From the NCBI GenBank assembly GCA_019244745.1, contig JAFASF010000245.1, forward strand, positions 1-36,348: a stretch of 36,348 nucleotides of DNA, given 5' to 3'. The translations under genes and the position numbers were made by a program. The notes beneath the pieces were generated by a model. The model made no database searches, had not been told where the DNA came from, and saw only the letters and a program-made list of their open reading frames with translations. Positions 23,434 to 31,416 of the stretch are shown one piece after another. This DNA comes from Solirubrobacterales bacterium. GTDB taxonomy: Bacteria > Actinomycetota > Thermoleophilia > Solirubrobacterales > Solirubrobacteraceae. The stretch's first letter is position 1; every line of letters begins with the position of its first letter.

Positions 23434-24841
23434 GCTCCTGGCGGGGGAAGGGGCCCGTTGTCGCAGCCAGCGGCGTGGCCGTGCTCGGAAGGCACGCGGT
23501 GCCGGCGGATGGGCTGGGCATTGGCAGCGATGGCTTACCGTAGCGCGGAATCGCGGCGAAGTTGAACGCGCTGGTCAGATCACCGGTGGTCCGGCGCCGC
23601 CAGGCGCTGAGGTTGGGAACCCTCACCCCGAACCGGGTCTCGAGGAACCGCAGCGTCGAGGTGTGGTCGAACACTTCGGAGCAGACGAGCCCTCCCCTGG
23701 AATACGGCGACACCACGAGCATCGGAACCCGGAACCCGAGGCCGATCGGACCGCGTATCCCGTTGGCAACCGCCGGCAGCGTGGAAACCGTCAGGTACTC
23801 GTCCGGCGTTCCGGGCGGAGGCGTGGGAGGCGCCACATGGTCGAAGAAGCCGCCGTTCTCATCCCAGGTGATGAACAGCGCGGTCCGCGCCCACACCTTC
23901 GGATGCGAGACGAGCGCCTCCAGGATCATCCGCGCCACTTTCTCGCCGGCGGCGGGAGTGGAGAAGTCTGGGTGTTCGGTGTCGAAGACCCCGGTCAGCA
24001 CCCACGAGACGTGCGGCAGCTGGCCGTGGGCGACATCCCACATGAAGTCATCGGGGAACTGCGGCTTCAGGCCGAGTTTGGCGAGCTTCGATGCGGTGGA
24101 GAACTGCTTGAAGTACGTCAGCACGTTGTCGACCACGCCGCCGCGCGGCGACGTGAACACCCTCCAGCTCACTCCGCGAGCCGATAGATGCTCGGGCATG
24201 GTGGTCCAGCTGAACAGGCCCGAGCGCCCGGTTAGGTTCGTCTGGAGCAGGGGACCTCCGCGGGTGCCCGCCGGATCGATCGAAGCGGACATCGACATCA
24301 GGCGGTTGGGGTCGGTGGGACCGAGGACCGAGCAGTGATAGCGATCGCAGATCGTGAACGCGTCCGCCAGGGCGTAGTAGAAGTGCAGATCCGACCGGTC
24401 GTAGTAACCCATCGTCTCGACGCCGATGGCAGGACCGTCGTTCGCCTCGTGGGCGAGCAGAAACCCGTCCATCCGGCCGTGGTTCCACGAGTCATGTTGC
24501 GGAACCCAGTCGTGGGTCAGGTCGGGAAGGCAGCCCTTCGGAATGTGAAAGGGGTGAATCGTGTTGCCGGCCGCATCGCGCTGGAAGAACACGTTGCGCG
24601 CATGCCGATCCCCGAAGCCCCTGACGCCCGAGAGCGCCCCGAAGTAATGGTCGAACGAGCGGTTCTCCTGGATCAGGATCACCACGTGGTCGATGTCCGC
24701 GAGCGAACCGGCGCGCGGGCCGGCCTCCGCCGCGCGGGCGAGTAGGTCTCCTAGTGCGGTCATCCCCAGGCCGGCTAGCCCGAGGTCCCGCAAGGCGCGC
24801 CGGCGCGTGATGCCGGCGTTCGGATCCTGCGTGGGTTGCAT
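23390..24841 (-). CDS. Tat-exported phospholipase C-type phosphoesterase
   Basis: This 483-residue protein belongs to the phosphoesterase family of bacterial phospholipase C and acid phosphatases (AcpA-like). The N-terminus has a twin-arginine signal (R13-R14-R15 then LGLAGLGMTALGDLL), and the catalytic motif DHVVILIQENRSFDHYFG (51-68) follows immediately. Further metal-binding segments are HDSWNHGRMDGF, TWDENGGFFDHVAPP and PMLVVSPYSRGG. It is predicted to be exported folded and to act on phospholipids or phosphate esters. The C-terminal 45 residues are Ser/Pro-rich then Arg-rich and lie antiparallel-free but overlap the ppdK start by 44 bases. AGGGG lies upstream of the ATG at 24841. Confidence 0.88.
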   Translation of the reverse strand: MQPTQDPNAGITRRRALRDLGLAGLGMTALGDLLARAAEAGPRAGSLADIDHVVILIQENRSFDHYFGALSGVRGFGDRHARNVFFQRDAAGNTIHPFHIPKGCLPDLTHDWVPQHDSWNHGRMDGFLLAHEANDGPAIGVETMGYYDRSDLHFYYALADAFTICDRYHCSVLGPTDPNRLMSMSASIDPAGTRGGPLLQTNLTGRSGLFSWTTMPEHLSARGVSWRVFTSPRGGVVDNVLTYFKQFSTASKLAKLGLKPQFPDDFMWDVAHGQLPHVSWVLTGVFDTEHPDFSTPAAGEKVARMILEALVSHPKVWARTALFITWDENGGFFDHVAPPTPPPGTPDEYLTVSTLPAVANGIRGPIGLGFRVPMLVVSPYSRGGLVCSEVFDHTSTLRFLETRFGVRVPNLSAWRRRTTGDLTSAFNFAAIPRYGKPSLPMPSPSAGTACLPSTATPLAATTGPFPRQEHGRRRRPSGIIGRR

Positions 24842-25222
24842 CCTGCTGCCCCTCTCGTCGCGTCAGTGCGCCCGGCCCGCGCGGGGAGCGAGCCTATCAG
24901 GCAACGGATCTCGCCTCGTCGTTCCGCCGACTCGGATTTGTCGGCCCCAGGGATGCTGCGCCGCAGTGTGGCGTCCGGTGATTGGGGTGCATGGACCGCG
25001 TGACCCGGTGGGCAGCAGGCGAGGACGCAGGAGCCAGCCGGATGACTCGGGCGCGGCCCATCAAGGCGAGGCAGGATGCCGAGCGGGCCGCAAGCCCGAG
25101 GCAGCAGCGCTGCGCGAGGCTCCGAGGACGAAGCATGATGGCCATCCGGGGCCGCGATACATGTGCCCTAATTACCGGACGGTGCACCTAGGCGCAGCCC
25201 CATATTGGCGCGTGGAAGCTGG
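24842..25222. other. 381-base intergenic region without a convincing gene
   Basis: Between the PQQ lipoprotein stop and the phosphoesterase start there is no recognised gene. Short frames exist (24897-25187 minus, 24982-25191 plus) but have Arg-rich shadow-like composition and no domain. It holds a CCGAC/GTCGG inverted repeat near 24930, a GCAGCGCTGC palindrome at 25104-25113, and an AT-richer patch with TAATTA near 25175. The TAGGCT at about 24898-24893 (minus) could be the -10 of the phosphoesterase gene. No riboswitch or tRNA pattern was found by eye. Confidence 0.45.
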
Positions 25223-26758
25223 CTACCGGCCGGGGAGGTGGTAGATGTCGATCGTGCCGCTCGTGAGGTGGTTGTTGGCGTCCCCCACTGGGACGATCAC
25301 GCGTCCGCCGGCGACGATGGGGCTGTTCCAGTGACCGGAGCCGGCGCTGAGCGACGTCAGCTCGCGCCCGCTGGTCGGGTCGAATACGTTGAGCGACCCG
25401 CTCGGGTTGTACACGTACAGCAGGCCCCCGGCGAGCACTGGGCTCGTGCCGCCGGACCCGTTCTGCCAGGCGACGTGCAGGCGGGGCCTGGTCCCGCTGA
25501 GGATGTACGCCGCGGTTCCCGAATTGTCCGCCGCGAACACGTAGATCCGGCCCCGGTGGGACCAGACCACGGGCGCAGTGAGCAGCTGATCGGAACCGGG
25601 AGTGGGGATGTCCTGGAGCTCGCCGCCCAAACGGCTGGAAGCGCCGCCGGTCGTACCGTTCAAGCGGTCTAGGTCGAGCAGGTGGAAGGTCGAGTCCTTG
25701 CCCCCCTGTAGAGCCAAACGGCGTCCGTTCACCTCGGGGAGGACAGCGGGGACGCTGCTGCCCAGATCACCGTCGGTCGCGTTCAGCCGGGCCTGGTAGG
25801 TCGGCGTCCAGTTGTGCAGCAGGCGCTTGCCGTCCGGGCTCAGCTCGAGCACGCTGTCGCCCCAGTCGGTCGAGCCGTTGAACGGAGCGTTCCCGGTCGC
25901 GATCAGGATGCGACCACTCACGGGCTCGACGACCGCGCCGGCGCGAGCCCAGATCGCCGAGTCGCTGGCGTGGCACGAGCTGGGCGGATCGATCAGGTGG
26001 TGGATGTTCGAGCACAGCGAGTTCCACACCGCCGTGATCCGGCCCGTGGCGCGGTCGATCATCACAACGTGGCCCTGATAAGGAGGGGCGTCGCCAACGT
26101 AGCCGCCGGTGGTGACGATCAGTGAGCCGCCGCTGATGTTCAGCGCGGCCGCCAGCTTCTCGCGGCTCGCGTCGAACGTGATGCGCGCCGGCCAGTGAGC
26201 GGAGCGGACCTCCCCGCCGGTCGCGACCGCCAGCTTGTGGATCAGGCCGTCGGGGCTGGCGGCGTAGACGAAGCGCCGGCCCGGATCGGCGATCGGCGTG
26301 GTGTTGGTGATCTGATAGGTGCCCTGGTAGGAGCCGATGGCCGGCGGCACGTACTCCCAGAGCCTGGCGCCCGTGCCGGGATCCAGCGCGATCGTGCGGC
26401 CGTACGTCGTGGTCACCACGATCACGTCGCGCGACCGCCCGTGGATCTTGATCGCGTGCAGCTCGATCGGGGATGAGTCCACCGTGCCATCGATCGCCAC
26501 CTTGCGCAGGCGCAGCGCTCCGAGGTTCCGCGCGGTGATTCCGGTGAGGGCGGGACCGACGCCGGTGCGCTGCGCGTCGTAGTCGAACCGGAGCCAATCG
26601 GCTCCGGGAATCCGGGCGTCAGCGGACGCGGACGGGCTCGCCCCGGAGCCACCCTCCTGAGTCGAGCTGCTGACCGCCTGGCCGCTGCCGCAGCCGGCGA
26701 GCACGAATATGGCCGTGATCAGTAGCCCCCCGACCCGGGCGCGTATGGCCCGGCTCAC
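25223..26758 (-). CDS. PQQ-repeat (BamB-like) lipoprotein
   Basis: This 511-residue protein begins with a lipoprotein signal ending in the lipobox L-A-G-C23, then a Ser/Gly linker and a beta-propeller of PQQ-like repeats: blades are recognisable from phrases such as TIALDPGTGARLWEYVPP, IDRATGRITAVWNS, FAADNSGTAAYILSG and LNVFDPTSGRELTSL. Cysteines in the LCSNIHHLIDPPSSCHASD stretch may form a disulfide. It is predicted to sit on the outer face of the membrane. The GTG start at 26758 overlaps the stop of the upstream repeat-rich gene (GTGA). Enzyme activity is not certain; a quinoprotein dehydrogenase would need calcium and PQQ ligands I cannot confirm. Confidence 0.83.
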   Translation of the reverse strand: MSRAIRARVGGLLITAIFVLAGCGSGQAVSSSTQEGGSGASPSASADARIPGADWLRFDYDAQRTGVGPALTGITARNLGALRLRKVAIDGTVDSSPIELHAIKIHGRSRDVIVVTTTYGRTIALDPGTGARLWEYVPPAIGSYQGTYQITNTTPIADPGRRFVYAASPDGLIHKLAVATGGEVRSAHWPARITFDASREKLAAALNISGGSLIVTTGGYVGDAPPYQGHVVMIDRATGRITAVWNSLCSNIHHLIDPPSSCHASDSAIWARAGAVVEPVSGRILIATGNAPFNGSTDWGDSVLELSPDGKRLLHNWTPTYQARLNATDGDLGSSVPAVLPEVNGRRLALQGGKDSTFHLLDLDRLNGTTGGASSRLGGELQDIPTPGSDQLLTAPVVWSHRGRIYVFAADNSGTAAYILSGTRPRLHVAWQNGSGGTSPVLAGGLLYVYNPSGSLNVFDPTSGRELTSLSAGSGHWNSPIVAGGRVIVPVGDANNHLTSGTIDIYHLPGR

Positions 26759-27648
26759 GGCGTTTGCGGGACCCCCGGTGGCGAACTGGCAGATGGGGGT
26801 GCCGGCGGCCGGGGGACTGACACTGGCATGGAGCCTGGGACGGGCACCGGCATCGAGCCAGGCACGGGCACCGGCATCGAGCCCGGGGTGGGCACGTGCA
26901 CGGGCGCGGCCACCGGAGCGTTGTCGATATGGGAGCTGACGGCTTGGAGCGCCTGGGCGGCGATCGGCCCCGCGGGGCCGGGGACGTTTTGGACGGCCGA
27001 CGTGACGAGGCCCACCGCTCGGTCGATCAACCCCCGCGCGCTCGGAACGGCCGATGGCGCCGTCATCGGCAGGGTTGGCTCGGAGATGGGCGGCGAGGTG
27101 ACGGGCGATCCGCTCGATGAGCCGCTGCCCGACGAGCTCCCGGCCGAGCCGGTCGAGCCGGTGGCGCCGGTCGAGCCGGTCGGGGTACCGCCACCCGAGG
27201 GGGTCGTGGTTGCGGGGGAGGAGCCGATCGGGCTTCCCACATGGGAGCTGAATCCTCCACCCCCACCTCCCGGGGCTCCGCCACGGCCGAACGCGCCCGT
27301 ACCCCCGCCGGCCGGCGCCGGGAATATCGTCGGCGGGATCGCGATCCCACTCGGAGTGGCGATGGCGGCAGGCACGGCGCCCGTCGCTTGAAGCGCCGCG
27401 ATCGCCGCCGCCGCGGCGCCGCCCTGCCCCACCGGGGTCAGCGAACTCGAGCGAGCTCCGCTCCGGCCGAGGGGCGACGGGGCCGGCGGGATCGAAGGAC
27501 CTGCGAAGGCCTGTCCGAGCGTCCCAAGGCGCCCAAACGCGCCCGCCAGAGCGAGTGAGATCAGGGCGGCAACCATCGCCGCAGGGACGATCAGCGCCAC
27601 CGCGGAGGCGCTCAACAACTGCCGCCTCCAAGCGCGGGCAAGCGTCAT
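26755..27648 (-). CDS. membrane-anchored Pro/Gly/Ser-rich protein of unknown function
   Basis: I do not recognise a family. The 297-residue product starts with a basic N-terminus (MTLARAWRRQ) and one hydrophobic segment (about 12-38), then a long low-complexity chain: Pro-rich, a Gly-rich run (GAPGGGGGGF), a Gly-Ser-Thr stretch (TGSTGATGSTGSAG), a predicted helix (ARGLIDRAVGLVTSAVQNVPGPAG) and three C-terminal GSMPVPVP-type repeats. It looks like a cell-wall-spanning stalk or adhesin-like protein. The ATG at 27648 lies seven bases after TAACAT (27661-27656, minus). It shares an operon with the PQQ lipoprotein through a GTGA overlap, so they may form one envelope complex. Confidence 0.75.
   Translation of the reverse strand: MTLARAWRRQLLSASAVALIVPAAMVAALISLALAGAFGRLGTLGQAFAGPSIPPAPSPLGRSGARSSSLTPVGQGGAAAAAIAALQATGAVPAAIATPSGIAIPPTIFPAPAGGGTGAFGRGGAPGGGGGGFSSHVGSPIGSSPATTTPSGGGTPTGSTGATGSTGSAGSSSGSGSSSGSPVTSPPISEPTLPMTAPSAVPSARGLIDRAVGLVTSAVQNVPGPAGPIAAQALQAVSSHIDNAPVAAPVHVPTPGSMPVPVPGSMPVPVPGSMPVSVPRPPAPPSASSPPGVPQTP
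26825..26895 (-). repeat. three tandem 24-base repeats encoding GSMPVPVP-type units
   Basis: Copies at 26825-26848, 26849-26872 and 26873-26895 differ at a few positions. They encode the Pro-rich C-terminal repeats of the stalk-like protein; copy-number change by slippage is plausible. Confidence 0.85.
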
Positions 27649-27710
27649 GCGGGCAATGTTAGCCCCCGGCTCTGGCCGGGCTCGCGGGCCCGGTCGGCCG
27701 GAAGCGCGAG

Positions 27711-27731
27711 TACGATCCCCTGCACTAGGGG
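27711..27731 (+). promoter_or_regulatory. candidate promoter and small hairpin before the hybrid kinase gene
   Basis: TACGAT at 27711-27716 resembles a -10 box, about 45 bases before the kinase ATG. Immediately downstream, CCCCT (27717-27721) and AGGGG (27727-27731) form a five-base inverted repeat around GCACT. It would lie at the transcription start, as an operator or a 5' hairpin. Confidence 0.4.
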
Positions 27732-27760
27732 TCACGTCACCGCTTCCCCGGTATTCGTGG

Positions 27761-30220
27761 ATGCAGCGCCTTTCGATTGCTCGTCTGCTCCGCCTGGCGC
27801 TCGTCGGGTTGACTGTCGCGCTGGCTGTGATCGCCGCGCTCGGGATCGCAAGCCTGTACAACGCCCGGCAGCGCTATGAGAACACGCTGATCGCGAGTTC
27901 CTCGCTCGCCACCGCCACCGCGAACCTCCAGAGCGCGGGCATCGCCGAGGTGGAGGTGTTGCGCGACGCGCGCGGGCCGCTGGCCCCTGCGGCGCGCCAC
28001 CAGGCGTCCGCCGCCTATGCGACCGCGGCCGCGCAGGCCACGTCGCTGGCCGGGTCGGACTCCGTTAGCGAGCGGCTCCTCAGCGCGCAGATCGCGGCCC
28101 AGTCCCGGGCCCGGTCCCTCGCCGTCAGCGGGCGGTTCGTGGCGGCGAGCGCACCCTCCGGGCCCCTCGCCGCCGCACGTAATGCCGCGGCGGCGTTGCA
28201 GGCGCGCCAGCTCGCGAGACGCGAGACGGCGCGGTCCAAGGCCCGTTCGGACTCGCGGCGCGCGATCATCCTCGTGACGATCGCGGGCCTGCTCGCGCTC
28301 GCCGGCGCGCTGGCGCTGATCACGGCGCTCGTGCGGGGCATGCGCCGGCCCCTCGACGACCTCGTGCGGGCGACGCGCGGTCTGGCCTCCGGGGAGCTCG
28401 AGCGGCGCGTTCAGCCCGCGGGGCCGCGCGAGCTCCAAGAGCTGGGCACGGCGTTCAACGCGATGGCCGACGATCTGTCCACGGCGCAGCGACGGATCGA
28501 GGAGGAACGCCACCGGCTCGCGGTCACGATCGAGAGCCTCGGGGACGCGCTGATCGTGACCGAGCCAGCCTCGAGCACGATCGCCGCGGTCAACCCACGC
28601 GTGTCGGAGCTCGTACCCGAGTTGGCCGTCGGGGGCGACGTCGACGCCGAGGCCAGCCCGCTCCCGCCGCTCGGTCAGGCGCTTCGCAAGGAGATGATCG
28701 TGGAGCACCACGGGCGGACGCTCGCCGTCACCGCCGCACCACTCGGCACCGAGTCCGACGGGGTGGTGTGGACCGTGAGGGACATGAGCGAGCGGGCGCG
28801 GCTCGAGCGGGCCAAGAGCGAGTTCGTGGCGACGGCGTCGCACGAGCTGCGCAGCCCCCTGACCTCGATCAAGGGCTTCGTCGAGTTGCTGTCGCGCGCA
28901 CCGCAGGACATGTCCGAGCGCCAGCAGGAGTTCGTCGAGATCATCCTGAAGTCGACCGACCGTCTCGTGGACCTGGTCAACGACCTGCTCGACGTGGCCC
29001 GGATCGACTCCGACCACGTGGAGATCAACCGCCGTCCGATCGACGTCGGCGAAGCCGTCCGGGAGGTCACCGAGTTGATCGGGCCGCGACTGGCGCAAAA
29101 GGGTCAGGACCTGGGCGTGTACATCGCGCCCATGCTTCCGTTCGCGCTGGCCGACCCCGCGCGGGTGCGCCAGATCGTCGCGAACCTGCTCACGAACGCG
29201 CATCTGTACACCGGGGAGGGGGGCAAGATCCACGTCGGCGTCGAGCCCGACCGCGCCTGGGTGGAGATCGTGGTGGCCGACTCCGGCGTCGGGATGACGA
29301 AGGAGGAGACCGAGCGGGTGTTCGAGCGGTTCTACCGGGGCCGCAACGGCAGCGCGTCGAACCCCGGGACCGGGCTCGGCCTGTCGATCGTCAAGTCCCT
29401 GGTGGAGCTCCATCACGGGCAGATCGCGGTCGAGAGCGAACCGGGTCGGGGCAGCACGTTCCGGGTACGGCTTCCCGCCGCCGTTCCGGGTCCCGAGTCC
29501 GGCCGCTCGCTGGCGGCGATTCGGGGGCGTCACGTCCTCGTGGTCGACGACGAACCCGAGATCGCGGAGCTGATCGCCGGCCAGCTCGCTCCGCAGGACG
29601 TTCACGTCACGATCGCCTCGAGCGGGCGCGAGGCGCTCGACCGGCTGCGGGCCGAGCACTTCGACGCGGTCACGCTCGACATCCTGATGCCGGGCATGGA
29701 CGGGTTCGAGGTCCTGCGCGAGATCCGTGCCGACCCGGAATTGCGCAACACCCCGATCGTGTTCGTGTCGGTGTTCTCGGGCCAGCGCGAGCTCGCCGGC
29801 GAGTGGATCGTGTCAAAGCCGATCGACGCGGATGAGCTCCGAGACGTGCTCGGCGCCGCGGTGCACGCGGGGCGCTCGCGGGTGCTGGTGGTGGGGCGTC
29901 AGGAGATGCGACCGGTGCTCGAGCCCGCCCTCGATGAGCTCGGGATCGAGCACCAGTGGGAGACCTCCGGCCCCGCTGCTGCCCGGGTCTGCGCAGAGCG
30001 CCGGTTCGAGGTCGCGCTGGTCGACGTGGGCGTCCGTAACCCCCAGGCCGTACTCCAGGCTCTGGACCTCCGCGGCAGGCGCCTGCGGCGCGTCGTGATC
30101 CTGTTCTCCGACGACCACACGCCGGCGCCACCGGGAGTGAGGAGGCTCGGGATGGAGGTGGTCGCGGTCGAGCAGGCGGCCACCGCGGTCCTGGCGACGC
30201 TCCGCGGCGACCGAGAGTAG
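27761..30220 (+). CDS. hybrid sensor histidine kinase with two receiver-like domains
   Basis: This 819-residue protein has a first membrane helix (about 10-32), an extracytoplasmic helical region (about 35-165, Ala-rich), a second helix (168-190), a HAMP domain (about 193-245), a degenerate PAS-like region (250-340), a HisKA domain with phosphoacceptor His361 in ASHELRSPLTSIKGFVELL, HATPase_c (NLLTNAHLYTGEGG, ADSGVGM, GTGLGLS), then receiver 1 (phosphoacceptor Asp640 in LDILMPGMDG, Lys686) and a second degenerate receiver (706-819) that keeps Asp755 but lacks the acidic pair and the conserved Lys. ATG 27761 precedes the first helix; the upstream frame is low-complexity. It heads an operon with HD-GYP and CheY-like genes. 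Confidence 0.9.
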   Translation: MQRLSIARLLRLALVGLTVALAVIAALGIASLYNARQRYENTLIASSSLATATANLQSAGIAEVEVLRDARGPLAPAARHQASAAYATAAAQATSLAGSDSVSERLLSAQIAAQSRARSLAVSGRFVAASAPSGPLAAARNAAAALQARQLARRETARSKARSDSRRAIILVTIAGLLALAGALALITALVRGMRRPLDDLVRATRGLASGELERRVQPAGPRELQELGTAFNAMADDLSTAQRRIEEERHRLAVTIESLGDALIVTEPASSTIAAVNPRVSELVPELAVGGDVDAEASPLPPLGQALRKEMIVEHHGRTLAVTAAPLGTESDGVVWTVRDMSERARLERAKSEFVATASHELRSPLTSIKGFVELLSRAPQDMSERQQEFVEIILKSTDRLVDLVNDLLDVARIDSDHVEINRRPIDVGEAVREVTELIGPRLAQKGQDLGVYIAPMLPFALADPARVRQIVANLLTNAHLYTGEGGKIHVGVEPDRAWVEIVVADSGVGMTKEETERVFERFYRGRNGSASNPGTGLGLSIVKSLVELHHGQIAVESEPGRGSTFRVRLPAAVPGPESGRSLAAIRGRHVLVVDDEPEIAELIAGQLAPQDVHVTIASSGREALDRLRAEHFDAVTLDILMPGMDGFEVLREIRADPELRNTPIVFVSVFSGQRELAGEWIVSKPIDADELRDVLGAAVHAGRSRVLVVGRQEMRPVLEPALDELGIEHQWETSGPAAARVCAERRFEVALVDVGVRNPQAVLQALDLRGRRLRRVVILFSDDHTPAPPGVRRLGMEVVAVEQAATAVLATLRGDRE

Positions 30221-30256
30221 GCCTGCGGTGGGTAGGACGAGGTAGCCTGATCGCCT

Positions 30257-31009
30257 GTGACGGTCCACAGCGAGACCGATCTGATCCGGGAGAACGAGCG
30301 TCTCCGGGCGGAGCTGGCACGCCGCGAGGAGGAGGCGGCCGCCAAGGAGCGCCAGCTCGAGCGTTACGCCGCCGACCTGCGTGACACGTTCAAACAGGAG
30401 CGCACCCGGTCCCAGGAGCTGAGAAGCTCCTACACGGCGACAGTCCGGGCGTTGTCGAACGCGGTCGAGGCGCGGGACGCGTACACGGGCAAGCACGCCG
30501 AGCGCGTCACCGCCTACGGGATCGAGATCGCGCGCGCGGTTGGGGTCTCGATCGCCGATACCCGCGAGCTCGAGTTCGGGTTCCTGTTGCACGACATCGG
30601 CAAGCTGGGAATCCCGGACGCGATTCTCTACAAGCCGGGCGCCTTGACCGACAACGAGCGGGCGCTGATGACCCAGCACCCGCTGATCGGGGCACAGATC
30701 GTGGACGACATCGAGTTCCTGGCGCCCGCGGCACGGGTCGTGCGCTCCCATCACGAGCGCTGGGACGGAAGCGGTTATCCCGACGGCCTCGCGGGCGAGG
30801 AGATTCCTCTGGCCGCGCGGGTGTTCTCCGTCGCCGATGTGCTCGACGCGCTCACCACCGACCGCCCGTACCGGCACGCGTTGCCGCTGAGCAAGGCGCG
30901 GGAGATGATCGTCGCCGGTTCGGGGACGCAATTCGACCCGCGCGTCGTTGAGGCGTTCAAGTCCATCCCGGACCGCAGGCTCGAGCGCATCGCCGCCGAG
31001 ATTCGATGA
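30257..31009 (+). CDS. HD-GYP domain phosphodiesterase with N-terminal coiled coil
   Basis: This 250-residue protein has an N-terminal coiled coil (about 8-58, Glu/Arg-rich) followed by an HD-GYP domain: GKHAERV (79-84), HD at His112-Asp113 in LLHDIGKLGIPD, HPLIGAQIV (141-149), HHERWDGSGYPDGLAG with the GYP motif (165-180), and ADVLDALTTDRPYR. The family hydrolyses cyclic di-GMP. The start is GTG at 30257, eight bases after TAGCCT (30243-30248). It is 36 bases downstream of the hybrid kinase and overlaps the next gene by ATGA. The coiled coil probably mediates dimerisation or contact with a receiver domain, since it has none of its own. Confidence 0.92.
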   Translation: MTVHSETDLIRENERLRAELARREEEAAAKERQLERYAADLRDTFKQERTRSQELRSSYTATVRALSNAVEARDAYTGKHAERVTAYGIEIARAVGVSIADTRELEFGFLLHDIGKLGIPDAILYKPGALTDNERALMTQHPLIGAQIVDDIEFLAPAARVVRSHHERWDGSGYPDGLAGEEIPLAARVFSVADVLDALTTDRPYRHALPLSKAREMIVAGSGTQFDPRVVEAFKSIPDRRLERIAAEIR

Positions 31010-31416
31010 CCTCGGGCCTGGAGCCTCAGGGACCCCGGGGACCCGGCCTCGGAGTGCTGATCGTCGACGACGATCGATTCATACGCAGGCTGATCTCGAC
31101 CACGCTCGAGGACGTGGCCGATTTCGAGCTTCACGAGGCCTCGGATGGGTTGCAGGCCCTGGAGGTGGCGCGCCGAGAGCGTCCCTCGCTCGTATTCCTC
31201 GACGTCGACATGCCCGGCCTCGACGGGATCGAGACCTGCCGGCGCCTGCGCTCCGAGGAGGCGACCGCCGCCAGCACGATCGTGATGCTGACCGCTGCCC
31301 ACGGCGACCGAGTCGTTGACCACGCCGAGCAGGCGGGCGCCGATCTATTCCTGACCAAGCCGTTCAGTCCCCTCGAGCTGCTGCGGCTGGTTGATCGGCT
31401 GGGTGAGCAGCGATGA
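31006..31416 (+). CDS. CheY-like single-domain response regulator
   Basis: This 136-residue receiver domain has an N-terminal Gly/Pro-rich tail of about 16 residues, the acidic pair in VLIVDDDRFI (Asp21-Asp23), phosphoacceptor Asp66 in FLDVDMPGLDG and the conserved Lys in FLTKPFSP (about 118). There is no output domain, so it likely signals by contact, perhaps with the HD-GYP enzyme encoded just upstream. Start ATG 31006 and stop lie in ATGA overlaps with both neighbours. Confidence 0.9.
   Translation: MTSGLEPQGPRGPGLGVLIVDDDRFIRRLISTTLEDVADFELHEASDGLQALEVARRERPSLVFLDVDMPGLDGIETCRRLRSEEATAASTIVMLTAAHGDRVVDHAEQAGADLFLTKPFSPLELLRLVDRLGEQR

Noticed and set aside
24960-25120. Cobalamin or other riboswitch
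   Set aside because: I compared with the B12-box and TPP core patterns from memory and found no match; the adjacent genes are not vitamin-related.
24897-25191. Short frames in the 24842-25222 gap
   Set aside because: They lack homology and ribosome-binding sites and have shadow-like composition; I leave the region as non-coding.
27737-29659. Long minus-strand open frame of 640 codons antisense to the hybrid kinase
   Set aside because: It is a GC-driven antisense shadow without domains, while the plus strand encodes a complete kinase with conserved motifs.
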